Assembly (NCBI RefSeq): GCF_000195315.1
Contig: NC_015389.1
Span: forward strand, 62,001-126,000
Source of the DNA: Coriobacterium glomerans PW2
GTDB lineage: Bacteria; Actinomycetota; Coriobacteriia; Coriobacteriales; Coriobacteriaceae
Length of the DNA stretch: 64,000 nt
Reading direction: 5' to 3'
Position numbers and translations under genes: made by a program. This document shows positions 43,062 to 57,278 of the stretch, piece by piece (the stretch's first letter is position 1; each line of letters opens with the position of its first letter). A model generated the notes under the pieces. The model did no database searches. It was not told the DNA's origin and was given only the letters and a program-made list of their open reading frames with translations.

Positions 43062-45389
43062 CTATACCCATGACGCCTCATCGTCCACATCAGATGATCG
43101 ATCCACGATGTAGCAGTGGTGGATTCTGGGGTTCCGAGCGAAATCCTCCGGTATGGTTTCGGCTGTGATGTCTCTGATCTCGATTCCCGCCCGCTCGAGC
43201 GCGTGCACATCCAATCTGAACGTGCGCAGATTGGTCGAGAAAACGGCTTGACCGCCGGGAGCGAGCAGATGCGCGACGCCGATGAGAAGCGATACGTGAT
43301 CGCGCTGGATGTCAAAGGTGCTTCCGCCCATCTTCGTCGAGTTCGAGAACGTCGGCGGATCGCAGAAGATCAGATCCCAGAGCTCGCGGCACCGGCGCAT
43401 CTCGTCGATGAAGGCTCTCGCGTCAGCGCGAATGAAGCCGTGTTCATCTCCGGTGAAACCATTGCGCGCCATGTTCTCTTCGGCCCAGTCGAGGTATGTG
43501 TTCGACAGATCGACGGTAAGCGTCTCGTCGGCCCCGCCGTCTGCCGCGTAGACGGTGGCGGTACCGGTGTAGCCGAACAGGTTCAGAAACCTTCGGTGCG
43601 CCGCTCGCTCGCGGATGATCGAGCGGGTGATGCGGTGATCGAGGAAGATTCCCGTGTCGAGGTAGTCGTCGAAGTTCACGAGGAACGTGAGACCGCCTTC
43701 TTGGATAAGCGGCAGGCAACGATCGGCAGCACCCGTGCGATCGCGGACGCTCCCGCCTGCCTTGGTTGACCTTCTGCCGTATTGCGAGCCGCCCCGCGAG
43801 CGGACGCGGGCCCTGGCGTGGACGTGCTCCGGCTCGACATCCAGGACGCGCGAAGCTATCTGCAAGATGTCCAGAAAGCGAGCTCGTGCGAGGTCGGGCT
43901 CGATGGTGGCCGGTGCGGCGTACTCGGATATGACCAGCCAGCGCCCCGCTGTGGCCTCCGCGGCGGTGTAGAGGTCTATGGATGCGGCGTAGTCGGGCAG
44001 ATCGGCATCGTAGACGCGATAGCTCGACACGCCGGTGCGCGCGGCCCATCGTCTGCGCAACCGCGCGACCTTCTTGAGGCGGTGCGCGAGATGCTCGGAG
44101 CCTGGAACAAGTATGGGGATCGGTGCCCCGCAGCCGATGTCGACGCTGCCGGTAACTCGAACACCTGCGTTTTCCCCTGTGCTCGCGGTGTTGCCGACGG
44201 CATCGAAAATCGAGATGGTCGCGTCATCGCCTCCCAGCCTGATTTGATGCGTCCCGTCCGGCGCGGCCGCCATCGCGGCCTCGAGCGCCCCATCGCGCGC
44301 GACAGCGACGAGCGTGAAGTCCTTCAGCGCGGGTTGCGAGCAAACCCCGGTGATCAGCGCGATCGCAGATGCCATGCGGCCAAGCGGCGTCGCGGCCATG
44401 TCGGCGATGATGATACCGGTATCGATCCTGTCGCTCGCCCGGGCGGCTTCCGGATCTCGAGGCGACGGACTCATGGCCGCGAGCACGGCGTTCGCTTCAG
44501 GTCGCACGAACTCGACAAGGTGCCCGAGACCCGCGGCGCGCACGGTCCGTTCTGCGAGAGACACCGCATTCGCATCGGTGTCGGTGGCGACGATGCTGAT
44601 CCGCCGCGATCCCATCGCCACGGCAGCCGCAGCCGTCGCGGAGCGATCGTCGGCCTCCTCGATCAGAGCCGCCCATGTCCTGTCCTCATGGGCTGCCCAG
44701 CCTTTGAATCCCCATCGTCTGCGTGTACGGCCCGCAGCCCTGTCAAGGAGCAGTCCGGCCGCCTCGAGTACGATGGCGCCTCCCCCGCATGCGAGATCGA
44801 TGAGCGCGGGCGCCTCTGCGGATCCCGCTCTCATCGGAAGCTGCGCGAGCATGAGAGCGGCATAGTCAGGACGCATCATGCGACCGTTCGCGCACGCACG
44901 TGGCAGGCGATCGAACAAGGGCTCTGAGCACAGATCGAGATTCAGGCTCGCCCGCTCGCCGCGTAGCGTGAGGACGATGCGGGCATCCGGGGATGACGTA
45001 TCGACCGACGGCCGCGCTCCCGTCGCGTCGACCATTCGATCGCACAGGGCATCTTTCACGCGCAAGGCGGAGAAGCGCGTATCGCGCAGCCGCTCGTTGA
45101 AGCCGCGCGCCGAGACCGATATCGTGGCGCGCGGCGCGAGGACGCGCTCCCAGCAGATATCGTATGCACCGCGATAGAGCTGCCGATCGTCGGCGGCATC
45201 GAAGCGGGCGAGCACGACGAGCACGCGACTCGCGAGTCTTGACCACAGGCAGGCGCGGTAGGCATCCGAGACCTCCCCTTCGAAGGTCACCCGACCCTTC
45301 AGTCTGCGAACGCGCTCGAGCCCCAGATCGCGAAACTCGGTAGCGAGCGCGTCTTCGAAGCCCGTCGGGCAGCTTGCGTAGAACTCCAT
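43062..45389 (-). CDS. rlmL: Bifunctional 23S rRNA methyltransferase RlmKL
   Basis: A 775-residue fusion. The N-terminus carries a THUMP region (residues about 40-150) and an RlmL-type methyltransferase half with the SAM motif D-L-A-C-G-G-G-A-I-V-L-E-A-A near residue 185. Its catalytic motif position reads I-I-I-A-D-M-A-A-T-P-L-G-R instead of N-P-P-Y, so the m2G2445 activity may be impaired. The C-terminal RlmK half (from about residue 500) has F-G-Y-T-G-T-A-T-V-Y-A-A and C-D-P-P-T-F-S-N-S, and should make m7G2069. ATG at 45389 has GGAAAGG upstream. Transcribed toward kup, with 200 bases between the genes. Confidence 0.9.
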   Translation of the reverse strand: MEFYASCPTGFEDALATEFRDLGLERVRRLKGRVTFEGEVSDAYRACLWSRLASRVLVVLARFDAADDRQLYRGAYDICWERVLAPRATISVSARGFNERLRDTRFSALRVKDALCDRMVDATGARPSVDTSSPDARIVLTLRGERASLNLDLCSEPLFDRLPRACANGRMMRPDYAALMLAQLPMRAGSAEAPALIDLACGGGAIVLEAAGLLLDRAAGRTRRRWGFKGWAAHEDRTWAALIEEADDRSATAAAAVAMGSRRISIVATDTDANAVSLAERTVRAAGLGHLVEFVRPEANAVLAAMSPSPRDPEAARASDRIDTGIIIADMAATPLGRMASAIALITGVCSQPALKDFTLVAVARDGALEAAMAAAPDGTHQIRLGGDDATISIFDAVGNTASTGENAGVRVTGSVDIGCGAPIPILVPGSEHLAHRLKKVARLRRRWAARTGVSSYRVYDADLPDYAASIDLYTAAEATAGRWLVISEYAAPATIEPDLARARFLDILQIASRVLDVEPEHVHARARVRSRGGSQYGRRSTKAGGSVRDRTGAADRCLPLIQEGGLTFLVNFDDYLDTGIFLDHRITRSIIRERAAHRRFLNLFGYTGTATVYAADGGADETLTVDLSNTYLDWAEENMARNGFTGDEHGFIRADARAFIDEMRRCRELWDLIFCDPPTFSNSTKMGGSTFDIQRDHVSLLIGVAHLLAPGGQAVFSTNLRTFRLDVHALERAGIEIRDITAETIPEDFARNPRIHHCYIVDRSSDVDDEASWV

Positions 45390-45706
45390 GTCAGCGACCT
45401 TTCCGCTTGGGCGTGCCCTCATCACGATCTCGGAGCGCACCCATTATACGGCCCGAGCCCTCAGATGATCTCGGCAACGGTTTCGTTGCCCGTGTGCGCG
45501 GCCCGCCGGACTCCCGCTGGCACTGCCCTCCGAAAACACCGAGGGCTCCGGATCGGTCTGCCGATCGGGAGGGCTTCCCTACCGTCTGCGAGAGGGTCCT
45601 TGAACGCCGGTCGAATGGATCCGATAGTAAAACATGATGATATTTTCATATTCATGAAACTTTGACAGAAGAGCGGAATCGAGATCTGATACGAGAGGGG
45701 ATCGCC
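45390..45706. promoter_or_regulatory. 317-base divergent region with hairpins and an operator
   Basis: No gene. Contains GGCAACG (45473-45479)/CGTTGCC (45484-45490), a 7-bp hairpin; another hairpin GATCGG/CCGATC in the 45550s; and the inverted repeat TTTCAT-N4-ATGAAA at 45644-45659 upstream of the metalloprotease. The first hairpins lie downstream of the divergent promoter area and may be RNA structure. Confidence 0.5.
45644..45659. promoter_or_regulatory. Candidate operator, copy 1
   Basis: TTTCAT ATTC ATGAAA, a perfect 6-bp inverted repeat with a 4-base spacer, 48 bases before the metalloprotease start codon. The same TTTCAT-N4-ATGAAA design recurs upstream of the first POT transporter. 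Confidence 0.55.
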
Positions 45707-46816
45707 ATGGATACCAAAGTTGATCGCTCGCCTGCTCCAGAGATTGCATGCGCCCGCCTGATCGACGAGCGACGCATCGAGCTGTGCTGGAGCACACAGG
45801 TGCGTCGGGCAGACGACGAGCGCAACTTTTCAGTCATGCGCGATGGCGAGGAGCTCGAGCTCGTGCACTGGACCGCGGATATGGGCTGGGATTACGGATG
45901 CGTGTACCAAAAGGAGACCTGCTGCACCACGCTTGCCCTCCTCGCGCCGGTCGATGTCGCCGATGCCGCGCAGATCTCGGTTCGCGTGAGAGGCGAGGTC
46001 TGCGATCTTCTCGCGCGACCGGCCGACTGCACCCGGCGCTACAACCTTGAGTATCAGCCCCACTACACGACCAATCGATCGACCCGGGACGGTATCAAAA
46101 TCAAAGGCAGCAAGGTCATACAATCCTACACGCTCGAGATCGCCGCGCAGATCATCGATCTCATGTTGGAGAAGCGTTGCGATATCGCGTCCAAACTCAA
46201 GGAACGGGGTGCGGAGGTGGCCGTGTACGGACTCAAATACGATGCGTATGATGTACCCGAGCATCGCATGGGCTATCTCATGGCGACCCGTCCGGTTGAG
46301 GGCTTCGGCGGTGAAGCGGAAAACGCGATAAGCTCGATCTCGGAGGCCAACCTCATTCGACTGCGCACCGGAAGGTATGCCACGAGATATCCCAACGAGA
46401 TGATCTTGGTCCATGAGTTCGGGCACGCCATCCATCTCGTCGGCATCAACTTCTTGGAAGACCAGACATGCGCCGATCAGGTGCGCTCGGCGTATCGGGG
46501 TGCCTGCGAGCGGAACCTGTGGCCGGATTCCTATGCGATCTCCAACTACGAGGAGTATTTCGCGACGCTGTCCACGGTGTGGTTCGATGCGATGCAGGAG
46601 GGCATCGATGGCACATGGGACGGTATCCGCGGTCCGGTGAACACGCGCGATGAGCTCGAACAGTACGATCCCTCGGGTTATGAACTCATGAAAAGCATCT
46701 ACCCCGAGAAAAGTCTTCCGCGCCCTTGGCGTTTCGGTAAGGATGACTACGATATCAACGGGCGTCCCCGCGTGTATGACCTGGATACGAAATTCGATTG
46801 GGAGTTCATCGGATAG
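45707..46816 (+). CDS. HExxH zinc metalloprotease, uncharacterised family
   Basis: A 369-residue protein with the zinc motif V-H-E-F-G-H-A-I-H-L-V-G near residue 235 and a likely third ligand, Glu, in N-Y-E-E-Y-F-A about 50 residues later. This is the pattern of gluzincin peptidases; the overall resemblance is to the toxin lethal factor-like clan, but no clear family is assigned. No signal peptide or membrane segment is visible, so it is probably cytoplasmic. The ATG at 45707 is preceded by GAGAGGGG. The upstream repeat at 45644 and the adjacent XRE-cupin gene and POT genes suggest it works in peptide use. Low certainty on substrate. Confidence 0.7.
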   Translation: MDTKVDRSPAPEIACARLIDERRIELCWSTQVRRADDERNFSVMRDGEELELVHWTADMGWDYGCVYQKETCCTTLALLAPVDVADAAQISVRVRGEVCDLLARPADCTRRYNLEYQPHYTTNRSTRDGIKIKGSKVIQSYTLEIAAQIIDLMLEKRCDIASKLKERGAEVAVYGLKYDAYDVPEHRMGYLMATRPVEGFGGEAENAISSISEANLIRLRTGRYATRYPNEMILVHEFGHAIHLVGINFLEDQTCADQVRSAYRGACERNLWPDSYAISNYEEYFATLSTVWFDAMQEGIDGTWDGIRGPVNTRDELEQYDPSGYELMKSIYPEKSLPRPWRFGKDDYDINGRPRVYDLDTKFDWEFIG

Positions 46817-46867
46817 CCGAGTCAATCCTCCATCGAGGCGCGCTCCTGTTCGGGGGGCGCGCTTGCC

Positions 46868-46873
46868 GTATAC
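46868..46873 (+). promoter_or_regulatory. -10 element of the XRE-cupin regulator gene
   Basis: TATACT lies about 40 bases before the ATG at 46911, in the short gap after the metalloprotease gene, so the regulator has its own promoter. No clear -35. Confidence 0.4.
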
Positions 46874-46910
46874 TCTCCAAGTCGGCAGACGATGGGACGG
46901 GCGCATCAAC

Positions 46911-47510
46911 ATGACTACAGACGGCAGGGATTGCATGACGGGTTCGACACCGGGAGAAGATATCGCGGCGGGTCGTGCCGCCACGCAACTGGGTGAGCGC
47001 TTGAGAAGTCTCAGAAAGAAGAAGGTGCTCACCATCACCCAGCTCTCCTTGTATACCGGTCTTTCGGTGGGCTTTCTCTCCAATATGGAGAACGGGATCT
47101 CAAGCCCCACCGTCGCCAACCTCACAAAGGTCTGCAATGCTTTGAATGTCTCCATCTTGGATGTGCTGGGTGAGGGGGACGCGCTCCATGAGATTGTCCG
47201 GGACGGGGAGGCCGAGATCATCGACGTCCCCGAGAGCTCTATGAAGATGAAGATCGTTGATTTCGGCGCAAACCACCGCGCATTTTCAGTGATCACGATC
47301 GAGCCGCACGCGCGACGCGTCGACGCCGTCGCGATGCATCCTTACGATGAGGCGGTGTATGTGATGCGCGGCGAGCTGGCCGTGACGATAGAGGAACGTC
47401 GATTCGAGCTGAGCCGCGGCGACTCCCTGTTCATACAAGCAAACTGCGGGCATACCATAGAAAACGATGGGACGGACGTGTCCGAGAGCATCTGGTTCGC
47501 TGTGCGCTAG
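46911..47510 (+). CDS. XRE-cupin transcriptional regulator
   Basis: A 199-residue protein. Residues about 25-80 are an XRE helix-turn-helix (R-L-R-S-L-R-K-K, then L-S-L-Y-T-G-L-S-V-G-F-L-S-N-M-E-N-G); residues 110-195 are a cupin domain with M-H-P-Y-D-E-A-V-Y-V-M-R-G-E, the conserved sugar- or metal-binding box. This domain order (PuuR/YdcN type) usually senses a small molecule and controls neighbouring transport genes. It sits between the metalloprotease and the first POT gene, both preceded by the TTTCAT-N4-ATGAAA repeat, which is therefore its probable operator. A start at 46935 is also possible. Confidence 0.87.
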   Translation: MTTDGRDCMTGSTPGEDIAAGRAATQLGERLRSLRKKKVLTITQLSLYTGLSVGFLSNMENGISSPTVANLTKVCNALNVSILDVLGEGDALHEIVRDGEAEIIDVPESSMKMKIVDFGANHRAFSVITIEPHARRVDAVAMHPYDEAVYVMRGELAVTIEERRFELSRGDSLFIQANCGHTIENDGTDVSESIWFAVR

Positions 47511-47589
47511 CAACCTCGCGACCGTGAAGCCGGCACCCTTCTCGATCGTCGCATCCGTTTCAGTCGCAGACGGAATCTACCGTCTGCTG

Positions 47590-47607
47590 ATTTCATGAGA
47601 ATGAAAT
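47590..47607. promoter_or_regulatory. Candidate operator, copy 2
   Basis: ATTTCAT GAGA ATGAAAT, a perfect 7-bp inverted repeat 70 bases before the first POT gene. It contains the same TTTCAT-N4-ATGAAA core as the copy at 45644 and overlaps the -35 region of a probable promoter (CATACT at 47621-47626). Confidence 0.6.
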
Positions 47608-47676
47608 AACATTCACGGTTCATACTGGAACTGAAGGGATCCGTCGATGCGGCGCACGGGAGGAAGGAACGTTGCC

Positions 47677-49209
47677 ATGTCAAAGGAAGGCACCCTCACC
47701 CTCAGCGAGCAGCAGCTGGTGCATGAGCTGAGGACGCAGCGCTCCTTTCTAGGTCATCCGAAGGCTGTGGGCACGCTATCATTCATGCAGCTGTGCAACT
47801 CGTTTGCCAACTACACCATGAGCGCCATCCTCATCTACTACCTCTATGCCACGAAGGTCGAGGGCGGCTTGGGGCTCTCCCAGACCGATGCCGCCCAGCT
47901 CATATCACTGTATTCCGCCCTGTCGCTGCTCGCCGGCCTCGTCGGGTCCTACGTGGCCGATCGCATCTTGGGGCCACGCGCCGGCCTGCGTCTGTCTCGG
48001 TGCGCGCAGGCCGTGGCCTATGTCGTGCTCGCCGTACCGGGTATGGGCATCCCCGGTTACGCCGCCAGCCAGATTCTGCTGATCTTCGGCGTGATGCTTT
48101 CGGGCCGCTCGCTCGAATCTGTCATGGGCAAGATGTATGAGTCCGGCGATGAGCGCAAAGACGGCGCCTTCACCATCACGTACACGATCGCTAACATCGG
48201 TGCCGCAGTGCCGGCTATCGCCGGAGCGATCTCGCTGGTCGCAGGCTATCACGCAGCGTTCGCCGTCGGAGCTGTTGTCGCCGTGCTCGGCGCGGGGAGC
48301 TACCTCCTCACCGAGAGGCGCTTCTTCGGACCGATCGGCGACAAGCCGGATGATCCGCTCCCCGCCGCCGTCAAAAGGCGGATCATGGTGGGTATCGTCG
48401 TCGCCCTCGTGGCGGCGGTCGCGATTTTGGCGCTGCTGTTCATGGGCGGATCACTCAGCATCAAGCAATTCGCGAACACGATGAGCACGGCGGCGATCTT
48501 CATCCCGATCATCTATCTCATCTATATCGTCAACAGCAGAAAGACAACGCGTGGCGAGGCCCGCCGCGTGCTGGCGCTGCTGCCGTTGTACGCTTGCAAC
48601 TGCTTGTCCATGCTCGTTTGGACCCAGTCGACATCGATTCTGGCGATCTACGCCGAGACGAGCGTCGACCTGAATCTGCTCGGTTTCAAGATCAGTCCCG
48701 CGACGTTTCAGACCATCCCAGCTGTGCTGGGGCTCGTGTTCGGCTCGCTCGCTGCGCTCGTATGGGCGAGACTCGGAGATCGCCAGCCGACCAATCCCTG
48801 GAAGGTGGGAGCCGGGACTGTTCTATGGGGACTGGGCCCGGTGTTCATGTGCCTGCCGTTCATTCTGTTTCCAGCGGGCGTGAGAGTGAGCCCTATCTGG
48901 CTCGTTGCCTTCTACGTGCTCATCATCGCCGGCGAGGCGCTCAACAGCCCCACCGGGTACGCCGCCGCCTGTACCGTCGCGCCAGCCGCCTTCGCCACTC
49001 AGATGGTGACGGTCTGGTCCCTGTCGCAGTCGACCGGCGCCGGCCTGTCCACGCTCGCCTCGCAGTTCTACATCGCAGGGGGCGAGGTTCCCTATTTTCT
49101 CATCATGGGAGGTCTCACCATCGCGATGGGTCTGATTGTCGTCGCAGGGTCTCGCGCGCTCAATCGCCGCATGGGCGGAGAGGCCGACTCAAAGGGGCGC
49201 ATCGAATGA
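47677..49209 (+). CDS. POT-family (PTR2-like) MFS transporter, paralogue 1
   Basis: A 510-residue membrane protein, about 14 helices. The N-terminus reads F-L-G-H-P-K-A-V-G-T-L-S-F-M-Q-L-C-N-S-F, corresponding to the GHPKGL...F-T-E-x-W-E-R-F start of peptide transporters, and later G-S-Y-V-A-D-R-I-L-G-P-R. In POT proteins the ExxER motif in the first helix couples proton and substrate; here these positions are Q, N and S. It probably imports small peptides or related solutes with altered coupling. The ATG at 47677 has GGAAGG upstream. First of three tandem paralogues. Confidence 0.88.
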   Translation: MSKEGTLTLSEQQLVHELRTQRSFLGHPKAVGTLSFMQLCNSFANYTMSAILIYYLYATKVEGGLGLSQTDAAQLISLYSALSLLAGLVGSYVADRILGPRAGLRLSRCAQAVAYVVLAVPGMGIPGYAASQILLIFGVMLSGRSLESVMGKMYESGDERKDGAFTITYTIANIGAAVPAIAGAISLVAGYHAAFAVGAVVAVLGAGSYLLTERRFFGPIGDKPDDPLPAAVKRRIMVGIVVALVAAVAILALLFMGGSLSIKQFANTMSTAAIFIPIIYLIYIVNSRKTTRGEARRVLALLPLYACNCLSMLVWTQSTSILAIYAETSVDLNLLGFKISPATFQTIPAVLGLVFGSLAALVWARLGDRQPTNPWKVGAGTVLWGLGPVFMCLPFILFPAGVRVSPIWLVAFYVLIIAGEALNSPTGYAAACTVAPAAFATQMVTVWSLSQSTGAGLSTLASQFYIAGGEVPYFLIMGGLTIAMGLIVVAGSRALNRRMGGEADSKGRIE

Positions 49210-49331
49210 GGTGCGAAAGCGCGTTGGCTCCCGGGAGAGCTCCCTGCTCTCAGCCGACGGAGCCGACCGGCGCGCTCACACGATGCCGAGGAGCCCACGT
49301 GTTTCGTTGATCGATCGAGAGGTGGTCATCT

Positions 49332-50846
49332 ATGGCAGAGGCAGTTGCGACCCCATCGCATGAGGCGGACGTTTCGAGGGCGCTGAGAAGGCAGACCTCA
49401 TTTCTCGGACATCCGAAGGCTGTCGGATCGCTCAGCTTCATGGTCCTGTGCAACTCGTTTGCGAACTACGGCATGAGTGCCATTCTCGTGTACTATCTGT
49501 ATGCGCAGATCCCTACCGGCCTGGGGCTCACTCAAGCCGAGGCGGCCCAGCTCGTCTCCCTGTATTCGGCTTGCACGGTGCTCACCGGGCTCATCGGCTC
49601 CTATGTCGCCGATCGCGTGCTCGGGCCCAGAAGGGCGCTCACCATCGCGAGGTCCATCCAAGCTCTCGCTTTCACGCTGCTCGCCATTCCGTTCCTCGGT
49701 ATCTTCGGCTACGCTGCCAGTCAGGTGCTGCTGTGCATCGGGACCATGGCCGCCGGACGCAGCCAGGACGCGCTCACGAAGAAGATGTACGATCTGGATG
49801 ACCCGCGCTGCGACGGCGCGTTCGGTCTGCAGTACGTCATCAACAACATCGGCGCCGCCGTGCCCGCGCTCGTCGGCACCGTGGCGCTCGTGAGCGGCTA
49901 CCACGTCGCATTCGCCCTGCCGGCTGCCTTGCAGATCGCCGGCGTGGTCGTGTACGTCCTCACGCAGGAGAGCTACTTCGGCCCGATCGGTCTGGAGCCC
50001 GACGATCCGATGACGCCTGCGGCGAAGCGGACGTTTCTCATCGGTCTCGCGGCAGCGGTCGCGGCAGCGATCGCGCTCGGCTCATGGGCGTTCATCTCCG
50101 GGACGGTCACGATCAGCGTGTTCGCGAACGCCGTGAGCACGGTCGCGATCTTCGTGCCGCTGTTCTATCTGGCTTACATCATCAAGAGCAAGAAGAACAC
50201 GCGCGAGGAATCTCGCCACGTGATGAGCATCGTGCCGCTGTTCCTGTGCACCGCGGTCACCAACGTTGTCTTCCAACAGGCCATGGGGGTCCTGTCCATC
50301 TATTCGGAAACCACCGTCGATCGGATGCTGTTCGGGATCGAGGTCACGCCCGCCATCTTCAGCACGCTCGGAGCCGTGTTCTCCATCGTGTTCGGTAGCA
50401 TATGCACGCTATTGTGGACCAAGCTCAAGCGACAGCCGACCGCCGCGGCGAAGGTCGGCTTCGGCAGCATGATCTATGGAATCGCGCCTCTGTTCATGTG
50501 CCTGCCGTTTCTGCTGTATCCAGTCGGCGTGAAGGTGAGCCCGCTGTGGATAATCGGCTTCTGGTTCATCGCCATGCTCGGCGAAGCCATAGGCTGCCCG
50601 GTGGGCTACTCCGCATCAGCCAAGGTGGCACCGGCTGCGTTCTCGACGCAGATGATCACGGTGTGGGCACTGACGGGTTCATTCGGCGGCGGCATGGCCA
50701 CCATCATGGTCAACTTCTACCATGAGGGCTCCGAGGTGCCCTATTTTATGCTGCTCGGGGGCATCTGCATCGTGATCAGCCTGGCCGTCCTGGTATTCAG
50801 CAGACAGCTCGAGCGCGGAATGGGATTTGCGAGCGCAGATGAATAG
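49332..50846 (+). CDS. POT-family MFS transporter, paralogue 2
   Basis: A 504-residue paralogue of its upstream neighbour. The same N-terminal block F-L-G-H-P-K-A-V-G-S-L-S-F-M-V-L-C-N-S-F is present, and again the ExxER residues are replaced (V, N, S). Transmembrane topology as for the first copy. The gap to the first gene is 122 bases without a strong terminator. RBS GAGAGGTGG upstream. Presumably a peptide or amino-compound importer of different specificity. Confidence 0.88.
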   Translation: MAEAVATPSHEADVSRALRRQTSFLGHPKAVGSLSFMVLCNSFANYGMSAILVYYLYAQIPTGLGLTQAEAAQLVSLYSACTVLTGLIGSYVADRVLGPRRALTIARSIQALAFTLLAIPFLGIFGYAASQVLLCIGTMAAGRSQDALTKKMYDLDDPRCDGAFGLQYVINNIGAAVPALVGTVALVSGYHVAFALPAALQIAGVVVYVLTQESYFGPIGLEPDDPMTPAAKRTFLIGLAAAVAAAIALGSWAFISGTVTISVFANAVSTVAIFVPLFYLAYIIKSKKNTREESRHVMSIVPLFLCTAVTNVVFQQAMGVLSIYSETTVDRMLFGIEVTPAIFSTLGAVFSIVFGSICTLLWTKLKRQPTAAAKVGFGSMIYGIAPLFMCLPFLLYPVGVKVSPLWIIGFWFIAMLGEAIGCPVGYSASAKVAPAAFSTQMITVWALTGSFGGGMATIMVNFYHEGSEVPYFMLLGGICIVISLAVLVFSRQLERGMGFASADE

Positions 50847-50874
50847 CGAGTGCGACCATGAAAGGGGTGCGATC

Positions 50875-52383
50875 ATGATCTCAAGAGAGCTTTGCAAGCG
50901 GGCGGTGGGTTGCATCCGGCGGTTGCGCTATCTCGAGTTCACTGAGAATGCGCTGTATTACGATCGCTGGTCCGGGAGCTGCCCCGTCGCGGGATACGGC
51001 TTCGAGCAGTCCGCGACCGAGCACCTCATCGAACTTGAACGCGATCTGCTGCTGTGCCCCGAGACGCGCGAGATCGAGCGTACGCTGCGCGGGGCTCTCG
51101 AGCAGGAGGGCGCCAGCGAGCTGGAGCGCGGCATGGCTCGGTGGCTCACGCGACGGGTCGAGGAGGCGACGAGGGTGCCGCTCGAGCTCGCCGCAGAGCT
51201 TTCGGCCGCGAGCACCGAGGGTGAGCGCATCTGGGCGATATGTCGAGACCGCAATGACTTTCAGGGCTTTTTGCCTGCGCTGAGGCGGCAATTCGATATC
51301 CAGCGCCGCATCGCCGAGGCAATCGACGCGGATGCGCAGCCCTATGACGTGATTCTCGCGCGCTGCGATCCGAGTTATCGAACCGATGAGCTCGACGCGC
51401 TGTTCACGAAGGTGAAAGCGGGCGTCACCGGCATCCTCGCCTCGTCGCGCTCAACGTGGGACGCGGTTGACGATTCGCTGCTCGCTGCTGCCGACAGGCG
51501 CAGCGAGCAGGCGGAGGAGCGGCTGCTCGCAGACATCACGCTGCTGCTCGGTGCCGATTCCGAGCGCATCGGTCGCTGGCGCGTCCGACACCCCGTGACC
51601 GTGTGCACCGGCCCGCGCGACGCGCGTCCATCCACCTATCTGCACGGATCTGTTTCACTGTTCCAGACGCTTCGCGCCATGGCGCACGAGATGGGGCATG
51701 CAATGTATGCGTCGTCGAGCTCGCAGGCCGTCGTCGAGGCAGGTCTGTGGGGCGGCGTAGAGGGCATCATGCATGAGAGTCAGTCGCGGTTCTTCGAGAA
51801 TCACATCTGGCGCACACCCGAATTCCTGTCGCGTCTCATCCCTGGGCTCGCGCGCGAGTTCGAGGAATTCGCCGACGTCGATCCTTGCGCGCTGGCGCGG
51901 ATGCTCAACAAGCCAACCCTCAAAGTCAGCAGGTTGGCCGCAGACGAGCTGACCTATCCTGTTCATATCATCATCCGCCACGAGATCGAGCGCGACGTCT
52001 TCGATGGGGTGCTGTCGCTCGAAGACATCGAAGAGGCTTGGAACGACCGATACGAGACCTATCTCGGAGTCAGGCCGCGCTGCGCCAGCGAAGGGGTGCT
52101 CTCGGACGTCCATTGGGCGAGCGGAAGCGTGGGCTATTTCTTCAGCTATGCCCTGGGCGATTTATATGCCGCCCAAATCGACCATGCGCTTCGCGATCAG
52201 GTCCCCGATGCCTTCGAGCGTCTCTCCAAGGGCGATCCGGAGGCGATCATCACCTGGCTTAGGGATCGGATCTGGTGCCATGGACAGACGCTCACCGCCC
52301 CCGAGGTCCTTCGTGGCGCCAGCGGTGAGGACTTGAATGTCGAGCACTATCTAGACCATCTGCGTTCACGGTTCGAGATCTGA
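50875..52383 (+). CDS. M32 family carboxypeptidase
   Basis: A 502-residue metallocarboxypeptidase of family M32 (thermostable carboxypeptidase 1 type). The zinc motif H-E-M-G-H is near residue 270, the third ligand Glu in M-H-E-S-Q-S-R-F-F-E about 27 residues later, and a DxRxT-like D-A-R-P-S-T about 30 before it. It removes C-terminal amino acids from peptides in the cytoplasm, matching peptide uptake by the surrounding transporters. The start at 50875 has GAAAGGGG upstream; it follows the second POT gene by 28 bases, so they are cotranscribed. Confidence 0.92.
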   Translation: MISRELCKRAVGCIRRLRYLEFTENALYYDRWSGSCPVAGYGFEQSATEHLIELERDLLLCPETREIERTLRGALEQEGASELERGMARWLTRRVEEATRVPLELAAELSAASTEGERIWAICRDRNDFQGFLPALRRQFDIQRRIAEAIDADAQPYDVILARCDPSYRTDELDALFTKVKAGVTGILASSRSTWDAVDDSLLAAADRRSEQAEERLLADITLLLGADSERIGRWRVRHPVTVCTGPRDARPSTYLHGSVSLFQTLRAMAHEMGHAMYASSSSQAVVEAGLWGGVEGIMHESQSRFFENHIWRTPEFLSRLIPGLAREFEEFADVDPCALARMLNKPTLKVSRLAADELTYPVHIIIRHEIERDVFDGVLSLEDIEEAWNDRYETYLGVRPRCASEGVLSDVHWASGSVGYFFSYALGDLYAAQIDHALRDQVPDAFERLSKGDPEAIITWLRDRIWCHGQTLTAPEVLRGASGEDLNVEHYLDHLRSRFEI

Positions 52384-52468
52384 GGTGATGAGGGCACCGG
52401 AACCGTGCGATCTGCCCAGGGTTGGTGTGCAGCTATAAGCGGCAGCGCTTTCTATGAAGGGATGGGGC

Positions 52469-57278
<4,810 letters not shown>

